Part shown: in pieces, positions 33,406 through 46,553 of the stretch | Position numbering within the stretch: position 1 is the stretch's first letter | Layout: each line of letters starts with the position of its first letter | Translations under genes and position numbers: made by a program | Notes under the pieces: generated by a model | What the model saw: the letters and a program-made list of their open reading frames with translations, nothing else | Database searches by the model: none | What the model was told of the DNA's origin: nothing | NCBI GenBank assembly: GCA_030141605.1 | Contig: JAQGDQ010000414.1 | Location: 1-64,000 of the forward strand | Length of the DNA: 64,000 bases | Source: Tubiluchus corallicola | Taxonomy: Eukaryota; Priapulida; Priapulimorpha; Priapulimorphida; Tubiluchidae | Direction of reading: 5' to 3'

Positions 33406-34264
33406 ATCTACATACAGATATAAAAAATCATTTTACCTTTAGAGCATAAAATGATAATCTGAAACATATGATAGCAATGGGACAATAATGATGAAGCTAT
33501 CATTTTCATACTAAAGTGGATTGCTATGCTTTTAGAAGTATGAGAGAACTTATTTAGCTTATAATTTGGTGTTTTGCTCACATAATATTATATGACATTT
33601 TGCTGAATAACAAGCTGTTAGTAAAAGAATTTTGATAAACCTTACAGAACTGAAAATAAAATACCACAACTTAAAAAACTTAGTACTCAGTCATCTGACT
33701 AAACACAGGCCTATTCTTTTAGCTCTGTCTAAATGACTTGACAACCTACAAAGCAGTAATTCCCAATATTCACAACAGACAATGTGACTTTCTCGCACTT
33801 TCTTAATTCTTATAAACAATACTGTGCAAAAGCTAAACTTGTGTATCACAATGAGTGGCATACATATGTGTTGCTTTGACAAATGTATAGTATGTTTGAT
33901 CAGATACTGAAAAAATGCCAATTATTCTACCAACATAATAGCGCAGTAACACTATTGTTACTAATACTAACATGTTATTTACTGTACGTATCTGACTGAC
34001 ACAATTCAGCACACATTGCATGCTGACATAACTTGGATTAGGAATAGCAACAGATTTACTGCCAGCACTAAAAAATAAGCAGTAAATTTTAGTGGTTGCA
34101 GTTGTACTGCCAAATACCAGTAACCAGTCAAAGTTGTTACCGGCATATCTCACCAGGACCTTATCTGGTAACTGGCTATAAAAGCCTCTGTTACCAGCTT
34201 GTTACTGTTCCAACAGTGATGCTGCAATAATAAGATGCTCTGTACTTCTTGCTCCACAATCATA

Positions 34265-34920
34265 TTTTAATGAATGGTCCTGCCAGCCTTGAAAAAGAAC
34301 ATTGGTCCTAACAGAGATCCTTGCGGTATACTGCTTATAGCTTCATGCCACTCTGTAGACTAGCCATTTACCATCAGACTTTCTTCCTGTAAGGCCATTC
34401 TTGGGCCTTTCCTTCTATTCCATACAGGGACAATTTTTGGTTTAGTCTACGAGAGGTACTTTATCAGCTGTTTTCTTGAAATCACAGTAGACAACATCCA
34501 TGCAACCATTTCTGTCTATAATTTCCATCCCTTCATCTATGACCTTTAGAAGTTGTAGTACTGTGAACCTTTACCCTAAGAAATCAAACTGCCATGTGCT
34601 GAACAAATTAGGCATCTGGATATGCTCTACAACAGGATCTCGCATCACTTTTTCCATAAGTTTGCATTCAACACATGTTAAACTCACAGGTCTGTAAATT
34701 ACTACAAAATGTATTATTTAACTTTGTAAGTGAATGGGTTGCTTGTAACTTCGATTAGTTTCTTTAGCAAATGAGAATGGATTTCATCAGAGACTGGTGA
34801 CTTTGATGAGTTTATCAGCTTCAAATATTTTGTAACAAAACTTCTGTAATAACTCACCTTTGTAGCTAATTATTTGGCTATTTTTGATACTTTAATTTTG
34901 GTGACAATTGTGTAAGGAAC
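34265..34920 (-). mobile_element. Degenerate non-LTR reverse transcriptase fragment (antisense)
   Basis: Translated on the minus strand, this stretch gives a decayed reverse transcriptase with stops and frameshifts. In order: SSKSPVSDEIHSHLLKKL (the family's SPGPDGIHPRLLKEL region), YRPVSLTCVECKLMEKVM, FDFL, motif A VYCDFKK-x-ADKVP with its catalytic Asp, and motif B SIPQGSLLGPMFF. The YADD motif is gone. It is a different, older LINE lineage (Jockey/CR1-like by motif style) than the one at 1-5098. Confidence 0.88.
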
Positions 34921-36359
34921 CCAGTACTGGATTATATCATACACTCAGTCTCTAAGCAAACTTTTTTGTGGCGCTTGTACTTTAACTATAAAGATTGTAA
35001 TGATTTGCTATGTTATATACATAATATACACATACGTAGAGCAAAAACTAGGCATCTATAACTAAGGGTACAAGTACCATGCTGTAGAAACACTCAGTGT
35101 TTGCAGACATGTTTCTTGTGAATCCAATCTATATTTCATTCTTCAATGGCATTAACATACATGTCTAGTAGTAATGAATTTGTAGGATGTCAAAACTCAG
35201 TAAGTCATCTGGTCGTTCTTCCGTAAGGACTGCAGAGAAGAAGTTAACCAAAAGATTAGGTTTTTGTGATCCGTTCGAGTTGAATCTTCTGTTGCCCATG
35301 ATATGACTTTACTTTAACCAACTACATGGGATTTTCATGCTGTCTAAGAGCATAAAAATACATAAGAGATGTGAGATTCATCATCATAACAATAATTTAG
35401 TGGCACTCTATTAGAATCCATGTCCAGTCGATTTTCGCTGAGCGATCACCTATTTGATATGCTTGCTTGGCGCATTATGAAGATCCACGCTACTCTCACG
35501 ATTGCTCATCAATACTTTGTGTATAGAATTCTGGGAAAATACACATTGTTATTTAGTTAATAATTGAGATAATGCTGAACATGACTTTGTTCAGTTGAAA
35601 CGTTAGTTCGTCTGACTGAATAAATAAATTGTTGGCTTATAAGACCAAAAATTACTCGATACATATAATTATTTTAACTAAATTTACTTGTTATGTGCAC
35701 GTTCAGTTCACCCCTCGACTAAAATTTAATATAAACATCCTGCTGTGCCAGACAATGTGCGAGGCTCAAAAAAAAAATTGTCTGGGAGTATAACATTGAA
35801 AATCAGGTATGAAGAGTTTAAAAATACATACAAAAACGTTATTAATATGACGGTTGTGAAAATTAAAATCTGACTTGATATCTGACTTAAGGTAGCTTAT
35901 TTTCTGCTTCCAAAAATACACAAAAATCTTACTGAATGGATATACCTGTAGTACATAACTTGTGAGACTAATAAGCAAGCTAGCAAGTTTTTTTTCTTTT
36001 TTTCTCCTCATCTCCTAAGTAATTGTTGCTCTTTCTAATACTTACTTTTTCTCATAAATTTTTCTATATTACACTTTTTGTGATGCTTATTTTTTCTTTC
36101 CATACTCAGTTTTTAACTTTACTCACTAACCTTGGTCAAATTTCCATGTTAATAAGACCTTATTTGAAACTACTACATATAATAATCCTAATTACTGAAT
36201 CATTGTATTGTTTTGTTTAGATTTAGGTATCTAACTTCATTATTTTTTGTTTTCAGTTCTTTTTTGATAATTTGTATCATTTATACTGTTTTTATTATTA
36301 TTTTTTCTTATTTATTTTTGTTTTTGTTATCTGCAGCATCACCGTTAAATTTTCATATA

Positions 36360-36511
36360 CTAATCTATTTAAAAGAAAGGGCAGGAGACTAGATGACCCT
36401 ACGGTGCTTCCCTGCCCTGCTCCATGATTATAATTACTTAATATTTAAAAAACCTTTGATGTTAAACTAATTGGAGAAAATAAATGTTCTATGTCTATGT
36501 CTATGTCTATG
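36360..36511 (+). mobile_element. LINE/SINE 3' end with TCTATG tail
   Basis: A body with a hairpin-capable GGGCAGGAG...CTGCCCTGC segment near 36378-36422, then AATAAA at 36479-36484 and four perfect TCTATG units (36488-36511). The T-rich sequence upstream (about 36020-36350) may be the 3' UTR of the same element. Confidence 0.6.
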
Positions 36512-36837
36512 ACTGCGATGCACTTAGTTATTAATAATAATGTGGATGATAATCAAGATGGCTAATAATTGTTGTTATGAAAAATTACTTAGTTTATTTC
36601 AACGAAAATCAACGTAAACTTACAACGAAAAAATACTTTACACTAGTACTAGTAGAAGTAGCAATTTAATTATTTATTCAGTTTAAAATACATTTTATAC
36701 GATCGTATGCAACAAAAACTTGGGTCAAATATCAATTTTTCGTTTTTGTATAAAAATAAATGCTAAATTTATTAGACTTTTATATTCTATTATTCCATTA
36801 ACTTATTTCACAACTGGTGAAACTCAGGCGCTGATCA

Positions 36838-36935
36838 ATCATCGTATCGTAAGAGCAGCGCGGTTCGTCATAATCGCCATTGAAATAGGCAGTCGCTCGG
36901 CGAAAATTGAGCGACACATGGATTCTAATAGAGTG
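36838..36935. promoter_or_regulatory. CpG cluster, candidate promoter (INO80B side)
   Basis: About eleven CpG dinucleotides within 100 bases, against a CpG-poor surround. It lies about 3.4 kb upstream of the INO80B start codon. It could be a promoter with a non-coding first exon on the minus strand, or simply a young repeat. Confidence 0.25.
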
Positions 36936-38404
36936 TCCATTTAGGTAGCAAAAGTTGTAACTTAAAAAACTAAGAGTTAGACTCAGATAGACAAACAATT
37001 AGTTATACAAAGGTGAACAAACCAAGCATCATATCTTCTTCTGCAGAGAGTGACATTACTGAAATTTCTATCGAAAGCAGGATAACTTTCTTTAAGAAAA
37101 ACGTAAATGAATGAATAAAGAAACACGTATATAAACACCGCTTTTCAGTTTTTTCATTAAAGGAAAACAAAAACTTAATTTGACTTTTTAATTTTTATGC
37201 TTTGTAGGCTGCCATGACAGCCGGTGGCATCAGCGTCATCTAGCGAAAATTAACTTTGGGTATTTTAACTAAGCCATAGTTCACAAAAAAGAATATTATT
37301 GCCTTTGGATTTGTAAAATGTTAATGACTAAACGTAAATTTACAAACATTCTGAGATTCTAAGTCATGATTAAAGTCATTTGCCTGTTCAGTCCGAGTTT
37401 CATGTAACATGTAAGTGCCCTTTATCGACAGCTGTTTTGATTTGAATGATCTTTCCATCAACTTTGATAGTTTGCTATCAGTTTTTAACCACAACAACAT
37501 TAGTTCTAACATTGATGCAACAGCTAAAATTCTTCATTTATATCTGTAGCTGTGATATATTATGATGTATTTGTAATCACACATTGTAAATTGCCAATTG
37601 ATGAATTAATTATGACCACACATACCCTATCTTAATTTGACCAATGTAATTGTATTGAGTATAATGTGTCTGAGACATATGAATTCTGTAATTGTTAACA
37701 AAAATTATATTGGTCAATAAATACAATTCAGTTCAAATTCAAAGGATATGCTGGTTACTCCTAGATGTATAGCAGCTACTCACAAATCGCTGTGGGTTTC
37801 TTTTCCAGAAAATGACTTTTCTGAAAATTACAATCTTATCAGATTCAAGAAAAATATTAACACGTACCTTCTATCAATAGCAAATTAGTAGTTTGGTAAT
37901 TTCTGTTTCTCTGAACGTATCACACATCTTCACGTTTTTATTGCACAGGGCATATTGCAATCTTTTGTGGTACAAAAACAGATGACATAATTGTACAGAG
38001 CAATAATCTATTAGATAAAAGTACTTCTAAATTAATAAGAATCTATCATGCGCACTATATTTAGTGTGGAAGCCTAGGGCACACTACACAACTCGGAATC
38101 TTCAGAAGTGTAGTGTGAAGAAAGACTCGAAGATATAGAATTGAACTCAAAATCCTTCAGCACATGTTATGGGAGTCTTACATGGTTGTAAGTTGTGGAA
38201 CCCCAAATGGCTATGAAAGTCCAAGAGGCAGCTGTCACACAGGAGGACCTGAGGAGGTTGGGAGGAGGTAAGGGAGGAGAAGTCTAGGTTTCTCCTTTGG
38301 CAACTAGTCTCTCTCATAGTGGAAATTTTCCTCCATAATGGCAGTCCATGATTGCCCTGAGCCACTGAAGTGGTCTTGCAAAGATCATGCATATCATCTG
38401 ATTT

Positions 38405-38577
38405 TAATCTGCAATAAAACCACTATTAGATTTATACTGTTTCAAATATTTTAATTACAAGGAACGTATGTGGTTGAAATGCTGAATTATTCGAATCTAT
38501 AATTTTAGGTTTGAATGAGATTTGAACTAAAAAAAAACCATTCAAACTCGAACGTTCGATGCTCACCCCTATTTGCA
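38405..38577 (+). mobile_element. hAT-like non-autonomous element R3, right end
   Basis: Interior matches 27015-27300. It ends with CTCGAACGTTCGATGCTCACCCCT, whose final bases are the reverse complement of the GGGGTGAG start seen in the other copy. The two copies together supply both terminal inverted repeats. Confidence 0.55.
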
Positions 38578-40622
38578 GATTGTAGTCAAACCACTGCGTG
38601 TGTGGTTACATTGTCATCAGTATACTAAAACGCACTAATTCTAGTCACTGTATAAACTGTATGGCTGGATGACTAGAGTACAGACTGAAAGTGTTGAAAA
38701 GTCAACCATCCATAATGTAACAAATTTTGATGCCAATGATGCTAAGCACAACTCACAAATCCAGAGGTAATCTTATCAAATCTTTGATAAGATCTCCTCA
38801 GCAGGAACCATCAAATATACATCCAGTTTAGATCCTTTATGTCCAGTTCATCAAAGACAATGTCTTGCCATGGAGCACTTGATATTGGGAAATCAGCACT
38901 GATCAAGACTTCCACATCAGTGATACAATCCTGTCACGCAATCTTCAGCACTCTGTTGAAAATGCTCCAGCTTTTCAGGCCATGGCGATTGATCACCTAG
39001 CTCTTGAGCAATCGCGTAACGTGAGGCTCTAAAGATTATGATATTTGGTTGTGTGGTGGGGTCGTTGTTCAGAAAGACCTGCACAGACAGTTTTCCAGAG
39101 GCAGCATGAGCTGCCTGGATCCGATTTGTACGAACATGTTACCTACAATGTTGAGAAGTGAGATCCCACACTCATGGCAATTGCTGTAGAGTGCAGATGA
39201 AGTGCTTTCTTAAAATGGTAATCATGGTTACATCTTTCAGGTTGCAATGCAGGAACAATTTTATTTACCAAATAAGTTGAATCAGCCTGGAGAATGGGTC
39301 TTCATATAATAACCACATTGGGCTAGGAGTTTCAGATGAATGTTGTCTGCATTCAAACATTCTTATATTTGACGGCCTTCTCAAGCCCATGATAGGTAGG
39401 TGTGTTGACATCACACGTGTTGGCCATGATTTAATACCATTCAGTGCACGTCTGTGAGAGCAGTCAATTACCAATTCAGGAGGAGACTGAATAGCTTATT
39501 CAAACTTAGAAGGATAATTATCAATATGTAGGTGATTGTGACATAATGAAGCTGTTACTGCTCACAATATTCTGTATTTCTCTTGTTTTCGCCTGCCACC
39601 AGCTGTGGTTAATCTACATGATGCAGCATAATCTTTCATCAGTGAGCAAAACAATGAGCAATCATACCGATCAATTATTAATTTGATGCATCAAACTATC
39701 ACTCAATCAATTGAAAATCTATCATGCATTCATTGTTTAGCATAGAAGCTTTGTGCATCTGTGGCACTGCCTCACTGCCTGCAATCTTGAGTGGTATCAT
39801 TTGAGTAAATCGACCTGGTTAGCTTGCAAATTCACTAGACCTTGGGCAACCACACCTAACGTTCATCAACGTACATGTTATCCAAAAAGGCAGAGTGCAG
39901 GCTAAGCTAATATAAACTTGCCACAGATCCGTATGAACAGGTAAGCTTGCCAGACATCTGCAAGATGTATTGGTTGATCTTGAGTTTGTTTTCTATCTCT
40001 GGCTCAAGTCTCGATCTGTTTATAACACCTAAACTTGCTATGTGAGTATAATAAGTATTGAGGAGATATGATAGATTTTCTGTTAACTGGGCAATGCTTT
40101 GGCGAAATAAATTGTTCGGCACTATTATTTGTTGCCTTTGTATTCTCCTCTCTAGCAGATATTATTATGTATTCACCTTGTGCATTGGCACTGTTTCTTG
40201 AAGATGCTGCTTTCTTGAAGGTGCGCATAGGATTATCTTTACCATATCAGATAAACAAACTTTTTCTGGTCAATCAGTTTAATAGTCTCGGTTTCTGGTG
40301 TCGAGGGAGTCAGTCCTTTAATAATGACGAAATAGTTCACGTAATTAGAGCCCCCTTTATGTCAGTTGTTAATGTTATTCTGCGGTTAACACTGTAGTCT
40401 ATGATCTTGATCTGCTACTCGCGGCGAATCACCTCGGGAATCGGAAGTGATCAGTAGTACACAGAAGACGAAAGTTATAGTTTTTAGTTTTACTACAAAT
40501 TTTTGTGTTTTGATTTTTTTAATTATATTTTTATACCGTCAACAAAATTTATTTGTTCAGCTTATTGTTTAAAAGTATTGTGTTATGTGTGTAAATTCAT
40601 TCCAGCGATAATTATTAAGAAA

Positions 40623-43600
40623 ATGCTAAGTTTCAAACTTTGCAAGCTACTTTTTCAAATTTGGGAAATTATGGTCGGTAATTATACAGGCAGTGGATTT
40701 GGCCTCGTTTGGTGTATTTTGGCAACAGTTTTTTTCAAAATCCTCCACGAATGCACTACCGTTTTCGTCCCGGTAGCTGTGCGCTCACAAGGTCCATACC
40801 AGATATGGCGATGGAAAAACATTGCTACATCATGGGTTCATGCTATTGTGGCGGGTACATGGGCAGTATTATGGTAAGAATATACTATCTACATCACATT
40901 TATAGTTAATAATAATTTTTATAAAGCTTGTTTATATTTCAAAGCAGTTGTCAAGAAACGGATAAGAAGAGTCTGAGTTTCTGGCCTTCCTGTTATTATT
41001 CAGAAATGAAATTCCATGTTTCTGAAAAACTGCAGCTCACTGACACATAATGACATATATCAAAATGTTACGTTATGAGGAATTCATAATTATTTTGATG
41101 GATTTAGAAGAAATGACTAAAAGTAAAGAATAAAATGTACTCACTTTTATTTACAAGATAATATAAATGTAATGTTAGTTTATAATAATAATAAAAAATT
41201 CATGTTGAAATTAGATCAATTGGTTCCTCAGTAAACCAAGAATATTATTCATAATAACATAATTACTACAGTAGTTGTTGCTTAATAAAACTATTAGTAT
41301 TACGGGACCAGCAATAGCGATCTTAATAAACAGCAGTTCTATTATGAGGAGGCCTATATTATGTGCATTTGGCAATGCTACCGTGCAATATATGCAGGCT
41401 GACTGTTGTTGTAAATTATTGGCCACCTATCTTAACAACCCATTTTGTAAAAATATGTATGGTCTGTCAATTGTAGCTAGCTAGTTTTATCATTCTTCAG
41501 TTAGCTGTGATGCGTTTAATTCATCAAGTAGCTTCATTTGCTTTGTCACATTTTGCATCTATGCACTTCCATTTACATAACATGATTTAATGCGATTTGA
41601 AAATTTTTAACAAACTTTGAGTACAAGCACATGCAGAATCGCTGCTCGTATGCCTATGGAATGAGTCAGTGTACAAAAATGGTTCCAGTTCGTTCAGCAG
41701 ACTAAGCATTCCAGCAGTTGTACACTCAGAGTGCTTATGACAAAACAACTAAGTTTGACTCTTGATGTGACTTTGAGAAGCGGTAGATGTAGGAAACTGA
41801 AGATAAACTTCAAACAACCAGCAAATACATTTTAATTTTTGCTAGGGTTATTGATTTTTTTTCTTGTTACTGAAAAATGTGGTCTTGTTAAGCAGCACAC
41901 TGGTTTTATTAACCAAATTTTCTGAATAATAATTTCAATGGGCGTAATTCGGGACTGTGCCTAAATGGTCTTAAAATGAGTCTGGTTTATTATCCGTAGT
42001 TTTATATATTAAGCGGTGACTGGTGCACTACATTATCTTAATTGTTCTATTAAACAACAGTAGAGCGAGCCTAAATTAAGTTTAGCCACTATATATCTGT
42101 CATCTGAGCTAAAGTTTTTCTGGATTCCATGGGCAGATTGTGATATTTTTATGCCTTAATAACACAAACCATTTACTCACCTATTCAAGTGTAATTAAAG
42201 TGTTAGAACCATTTATTCACTTGTGTGAATTAAAAATGAGTTATTACTGGCTATTTTTTATTTATAAGCTAGCTTTTATAGAGGTACTAATTTAACGAAG
42301 TTTTGCATCATTTTTTTCAGTTTTTGTTTTGATCCCCAGATGGCGGAAGACTTGATTAATAAACACACTTTATTTTCTTATCTGCTTGTTTGTTTTGCAG
42401 TAGGTGAGTATAAAATATTAAATATTTTAATGTTTGAGAAAAAATGTTAGAAAGTTTCAGATATAAAATTGTGTTAAGCACCTCGTGTAATTAATAAAAT
42501 TGATTTAAAGTCCCGATGTTTATTAACTAATTAACCTGCCAGGCACCTACTATATGCTCCCAAGTTTGCACGCGTATCTGAAAGTCAGCAAATATTGGTA
42601 AATTAATTAGTCATATTTTAAGGTATAATCCTATGGGTTAAAGCTATGTAACCACTTTAAACTTGGTCATAATTGATCCAGTGACTAATTTTTACATAAA
42701 CACAGTTAAGTGCAACACTAGAATAACGGAAGTTCTGAGTGAGCTGTAGGAATTTCCCAACACGACTTTCATACTGCTTGCCTTTACGTTATTCACGCAC
42801 TGCACAGCAGGCACATACATAAGTGTCATTTGGTGAGTAGAAACGAGAAACATTTCAGAAATGTGATACATTAGCGTAACAGAACGAATTTTATTTTGTT
42901 TAGGTTACTTCATACATGACTCTTTTGACATGATGTTAAATCGTAGAAAAAGGGAAACGTTTGAGTTGCTTGGACATCATTTTGTGGTAAGTGTTATATG
43001 TGTTGTATTGTTGCTCTAACGGTTTGCAAACATAATTGTTCAAGCACTGGCTACTTCATAATTACTTTACAGCCAGGGCTGCGTAGTCGGAGTCGGGAGC
43101 ACACTTATTGTTAGAGGAGTCGGTAAAATTAGACAAACTCCGACTCCAGTTACTTTTAAAACAGTTATACCTAATATTATATTAGGTTTCTTTTAAGTTA
43201 ATTATATGAGCAAAAGTAAACTGCCGATTGGCTTAGGTGGCCTGAGTAATTACAAACTTTTGTTAGATACTTGTTCTTAAAAATATTTACATTATGTTTT
43301 TATTTTTGCAAATATCTGTAAAAATTACCAGGCAATTAGCAGTGTATAATTACATGTATTATCATAGTTTGTCGCAATATTTTTTCTGAGAGGAATATTT
43401 CAGTGGCATATTAACACTATTACTATCGCCTGATTAGACCTAATAATCTTTTACTTATTGGGTAATTTATCTGATGAATATCTAGCGAGCTGAAGCATAA
43501 AACATGTATATCAATAAATAGTTTGATGATTTTTTCTCTTACAATTATGCATGAGCATTATGAAAGAGTTGCTGTTTTTTTTAGTGGGGCTCCTAAAATT

Positions 43601-46553
43601 TTCGGAGTCAGTGTCAGATTCGGAGTTGGAGCCGGAGTCGGAGTCGGCAATTTAATGTACCGACTCCACAGCCTGGCTTACAGCATCCACCAATTCTGTA
43701 ACAGCTTGACTTTTGTAATTTTAACTAGTTTATTCTTGGAATTTCTTACATGCAATTCAGGAATACATGTAGTGATTATTTTGTAAAGAGAAAAATGTTA
43801 GTTTACTATAGCTTTGGAGTCATATCTTAATATACAGATTCAGTATCTTTACTCATTATTTCTCAAAGTATTAGATTCTCCTATCTCCTAATGATATCCA
43901 CAAAACAAGATTTTTAATGTCTGATATAGGTCATTTTGGTTTTGAACAAAAAATTCCACAATTAAAAAATAAGGAAAAGGAAAGAAAGGGCATGCCATTT
44001 CGAACTACTAGTGCCGTTCTCCTTCGGGTGAATAAAAGGGAAAAATCACAAGGATTTTTTCAAAGTTTTTTTTGTTTATATTATTAACATAAAATGGATA
44101 TCACATTAAAATGAATATAAGTATGTAAAAAGCATGTATACTTCATATTCAGCTGAAGAACTACAGTAGTAGTTCAAAACAATGTGAACTTTCTTTCTCT
44201 TTCTTTATTTTTCAACTATAGAATTTTTTATTTATTATCGCTTTTATTCATTCTGAATAACAGTGACAGAATTAATCAGTGTCATCCTGGTTTTTTTGCA
44301 ACCTGTAAAATATTTGGATGCCACACTAGTTTTTTATGTGATGTTAAAGGAAAATTATGAAACAAAATTTGCTTGTAACAAATAAAGGACATGATATAAA
44401 TTTTAAGGCTTATGGGAGCCTACACTACTTTTGTAGAATTCAACATCTTTTGTGTTCTACTAAATGAATGAATACAAGAAACAAGGACAAACAGCATCAA
44501 ACAAAGTTAACTAAATCTTCACCTGTATTTCAGATTGTGATATGTTTCGGGATAGCGATTGTTACACGGCGGTACTGTGCCTATGCGGTCGTTTCTCTTT
44601 TAGCTGAGGTAAATAGTATATTTCTGCATCTACGACAGTTGTTACAGATAGCACACGTGGACCATCATGGCGCACTCTATCGTTGCAATGCTTTAATGAA
44701 TACCGGTAAGTTATAATGACATTTATGTTCATTTACTCTGGATGTAAATTACAGTGATTGTGAGTTACTACAACACAATACCGACATGTGTTTATTTTCA
44801 AAATACCGTGTTAAATAAGCACCCTAAATTGTAATATTGCTTATGTACAACATAGCGTTCACTGATGCTAGCATTCGAATTTAAAAAAATGAGAATTGAA
44901 AGCTAAAGGTGAAATCAAATTCATATAAATGTATACCCTGCTAGTTTAGAACTGCATTTAAATTCTTTTAGAAATCTTTATACTTTATGTTTAGTAATTT
45001 CTCTAAAATCATAAATTGATATTAGTAATACGTTTCCATTTTTTAAAGCAGTTGAAATTTCCCAGCGGTCTGTTCTTGGACTGCATTTCATTTAAGCTGC
45101 AACCTATTTAGTCACACAAAATCTATAGTGTAGCACAAATTGGTTATGCTTTTATAATTGCTTTAAAATTTATGCACTGTGATAAATTTAATAAAATGTG
45201 TTACTGGTTTCAAGGAGCTGGCAACACTGGTACTGGATACAGTAACTAGTCTAGATATTGGATTAAATGTGCAGTAAAATCCGCTTAATAAATCCATGGA
45301 TAACAAATCCATCCACTTATAGTGGCCAGTATTAGTAAAATCCATCGTTTATTAAATCCAAACTTTGCTTTATAAATCCACATTGCACCCTGTGAAGATA
45401 ACAAAAAAAATTTGACGTAAGACCGCATGATTGTCCGGCATTTTAACTTTGGCTAGATCAGCATCTATGTTCGAAGCATTTTTTGCTCCTTCACATTTTT
45501 TCTATTTGATGATCTTCATCAACAGGGCAGCAGTGACAACGATGATGAATCAGTAATTACTGTATCAGCAAATGAAATGCGATGCGCCTGGAAGTGTGCA
45601 CTATGGACTGTCGAAAAAAAATTCCACTAACAGAACACACTAGACATGTTTTTACTTTAAACTTATCTGCATTCTGCATGTCCTTTCTTACTCCCTTTTT
45701 TATAAGTAACTTGGTAAAACTAAAACGCTAATTCTCGATGATGAACAGTTGTGTCCGAGAATGTTAATGATTCAAATAAACGAATGCTGAATCATCGCTG
45801 ATATTAAAGTTACATCTATTGCATTTTTTAACTTAGCACACAGCTGGTCATAGATAACTATACATATTTTATGCAAATTGCTTTAATTATACAAACAGCA
45901 TTAAATTATTGCAGTAAATGAACGCAAGTAAACCATTTTGCAAGCAGTATACCGAATGTTAAGAGTCTTGGCTTTATTATTAAACTATATTAATGAACTA
46001 TGTACTGTAATAGTACGGAAAGTGCTACTTAGTTGGTCTCTTCGGTTTATAAATCCAGCCGCTTAATATTCCAATTAGCTTCGCACCAAGGTAGATTTAT
46101 GCCTTCGGTATAAATAGCGTGTTGATTAAAGTAGATTTATTTGTGTTGCTGTACCATCTTAAATTGTCTTTCTGTGAATACCAGCATTTTAGTCTTTCCA
46201 AAACTGGACAATTTTAAAACCTTCATTTAATAATTTTAAGGTTTTTTGATTGTACACAGAGGACTTTTACTTTTTTACCGTTACTGTCCCAGTTTCAGTT
46301 TTCATACTGATTTATAACTTCTTTACAAACGTCTTTGAAAAAATACATTTTTTCAGGCACTTTTGTTATTTTCCGGATTGTTTTGCTCTCGTGGATGACA
46401 CGCTGGCTTGTTATTAATCGCGCACGTGTCCCGCTACTTTTCTATTCAGCTGGAAGCATCGGATTGGCTATCATGGTTGTCATGAATGCCATTTTGTTTT
46501 ATAGAATTCTACAGAGAGATTTTAATAGTGACAGGACAAAGGTGAAATCATAA
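40623..46553 (+). CDS. TLC domain-containing protein, TLCD1/TLCD2-like
   Basis: Multi-pass TRAM/LAG1/CLN8-domain protein. In animals TLCD1/2 act at the plasma membrane and limit phospholipids with long polyunsaturated chains, restraining membrane fluidity. Exons are 40623-40873, 42321-42403, 42904-42986, 44534-44705 and 46357-46553, GT-AG with matching phases (261 residues, the usual family length). Conserved features are YQIWRWKN before the first core helix, DPQMAEDLI, the FAVGYFIHDSFDM helix, ETFELLGHHFV with the family's paired His, LLAEVNSIFLHLRQLL, and FRIVLLSWMTRW. Hydrophobic spans suggest about six membrane helices. The start at 40623 is the first ATG in frame; the ATG at 40671 is nearer the first helix and possible. 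The short basic/polar tail (FNSDRTKVKS) would be cytoplasmic. Confidence 0.9.
41635..42030 (+). repeat. Interspersed repeat R4, copy 1 (TLCD-like intron 1)
   Basis: Related to 56165-56515 in the same orientation. Shared strings include GTTCATTCAGCAGACTAA-like and AGCAGTTGTACA, TTACTGAAAAATGT, TTTTATTAAC and GCGGTGACT. No ORF is preserved. Confidence 0.6.
43074..43676. mobile_element. hAT-superfamily MITE (TLCD-like intron 3)
   Basis: Terminal inverted repeats built from CAGGGCTGCGTAGTCGGAGT at the left and CCGACTCCACAGCCTGG at the right, with extra inward copies of GGAGTCGG/CCGACTCC. It is flanked by TTTACAGC (43066-43073) and CTTACAGC (43677-43684), an 8-bp target duplication with one mismatch, as expected for hAT. 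The interior has no transposase. A plus-strand ORF across the right half is a by-product. Confidence 0.9.
45273..46145. mobile_element. Tigger/pogo-like decayed DNA transposon (TLCD-like intron 4)
   Basis: Left end CAGTAAAATCCGCTTAATAA; the right end near 46125-46145 reads, in reverse complement, AATAAATCTACTTTAATCA, an imperfect match. AAATCCA units recur inside both ends. Near 45530-45600 a short + frame reads SSDNDDESVITVSANEM, an acidic patch like those near the C-terminus of Tigger/jerky-type transposases. That identification is weak. Confidence 0.45.

Larger units (their letters stand above)
33406..40622. other. Divergent intergenic region INO80B / TLCD-like gene
   Basis: Contains the antisense RT fossil (34265-34920), a possible retroelement end (35450-35640), a LINE tail (36360-36511), a CpG cluster (36838-36935), a possible LINE tail with AATAAATACAATTCAGTTCAA near 37720, an hAT end (38405-38577), and about 2 kb (38600-40600) where I see nothing identifiable. 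The two flanking genes point away from each other, so both promoters should lie in this stretch. Confidence 0.5.

Noticed and set aside
38147-39474. Reverse ORFs at 38147-38392 and 39265-39474 as exons
   Set aside because: No domain, stops between them, no convincing splice pairs with neighbours; possibly an unrecognised old repeat.
43523-43786. 87-residue ORF with Gly/Val repeats
   Set aside because: It translates the right end of the hAT MITE; the repeats are GGAGTCGG octamers.
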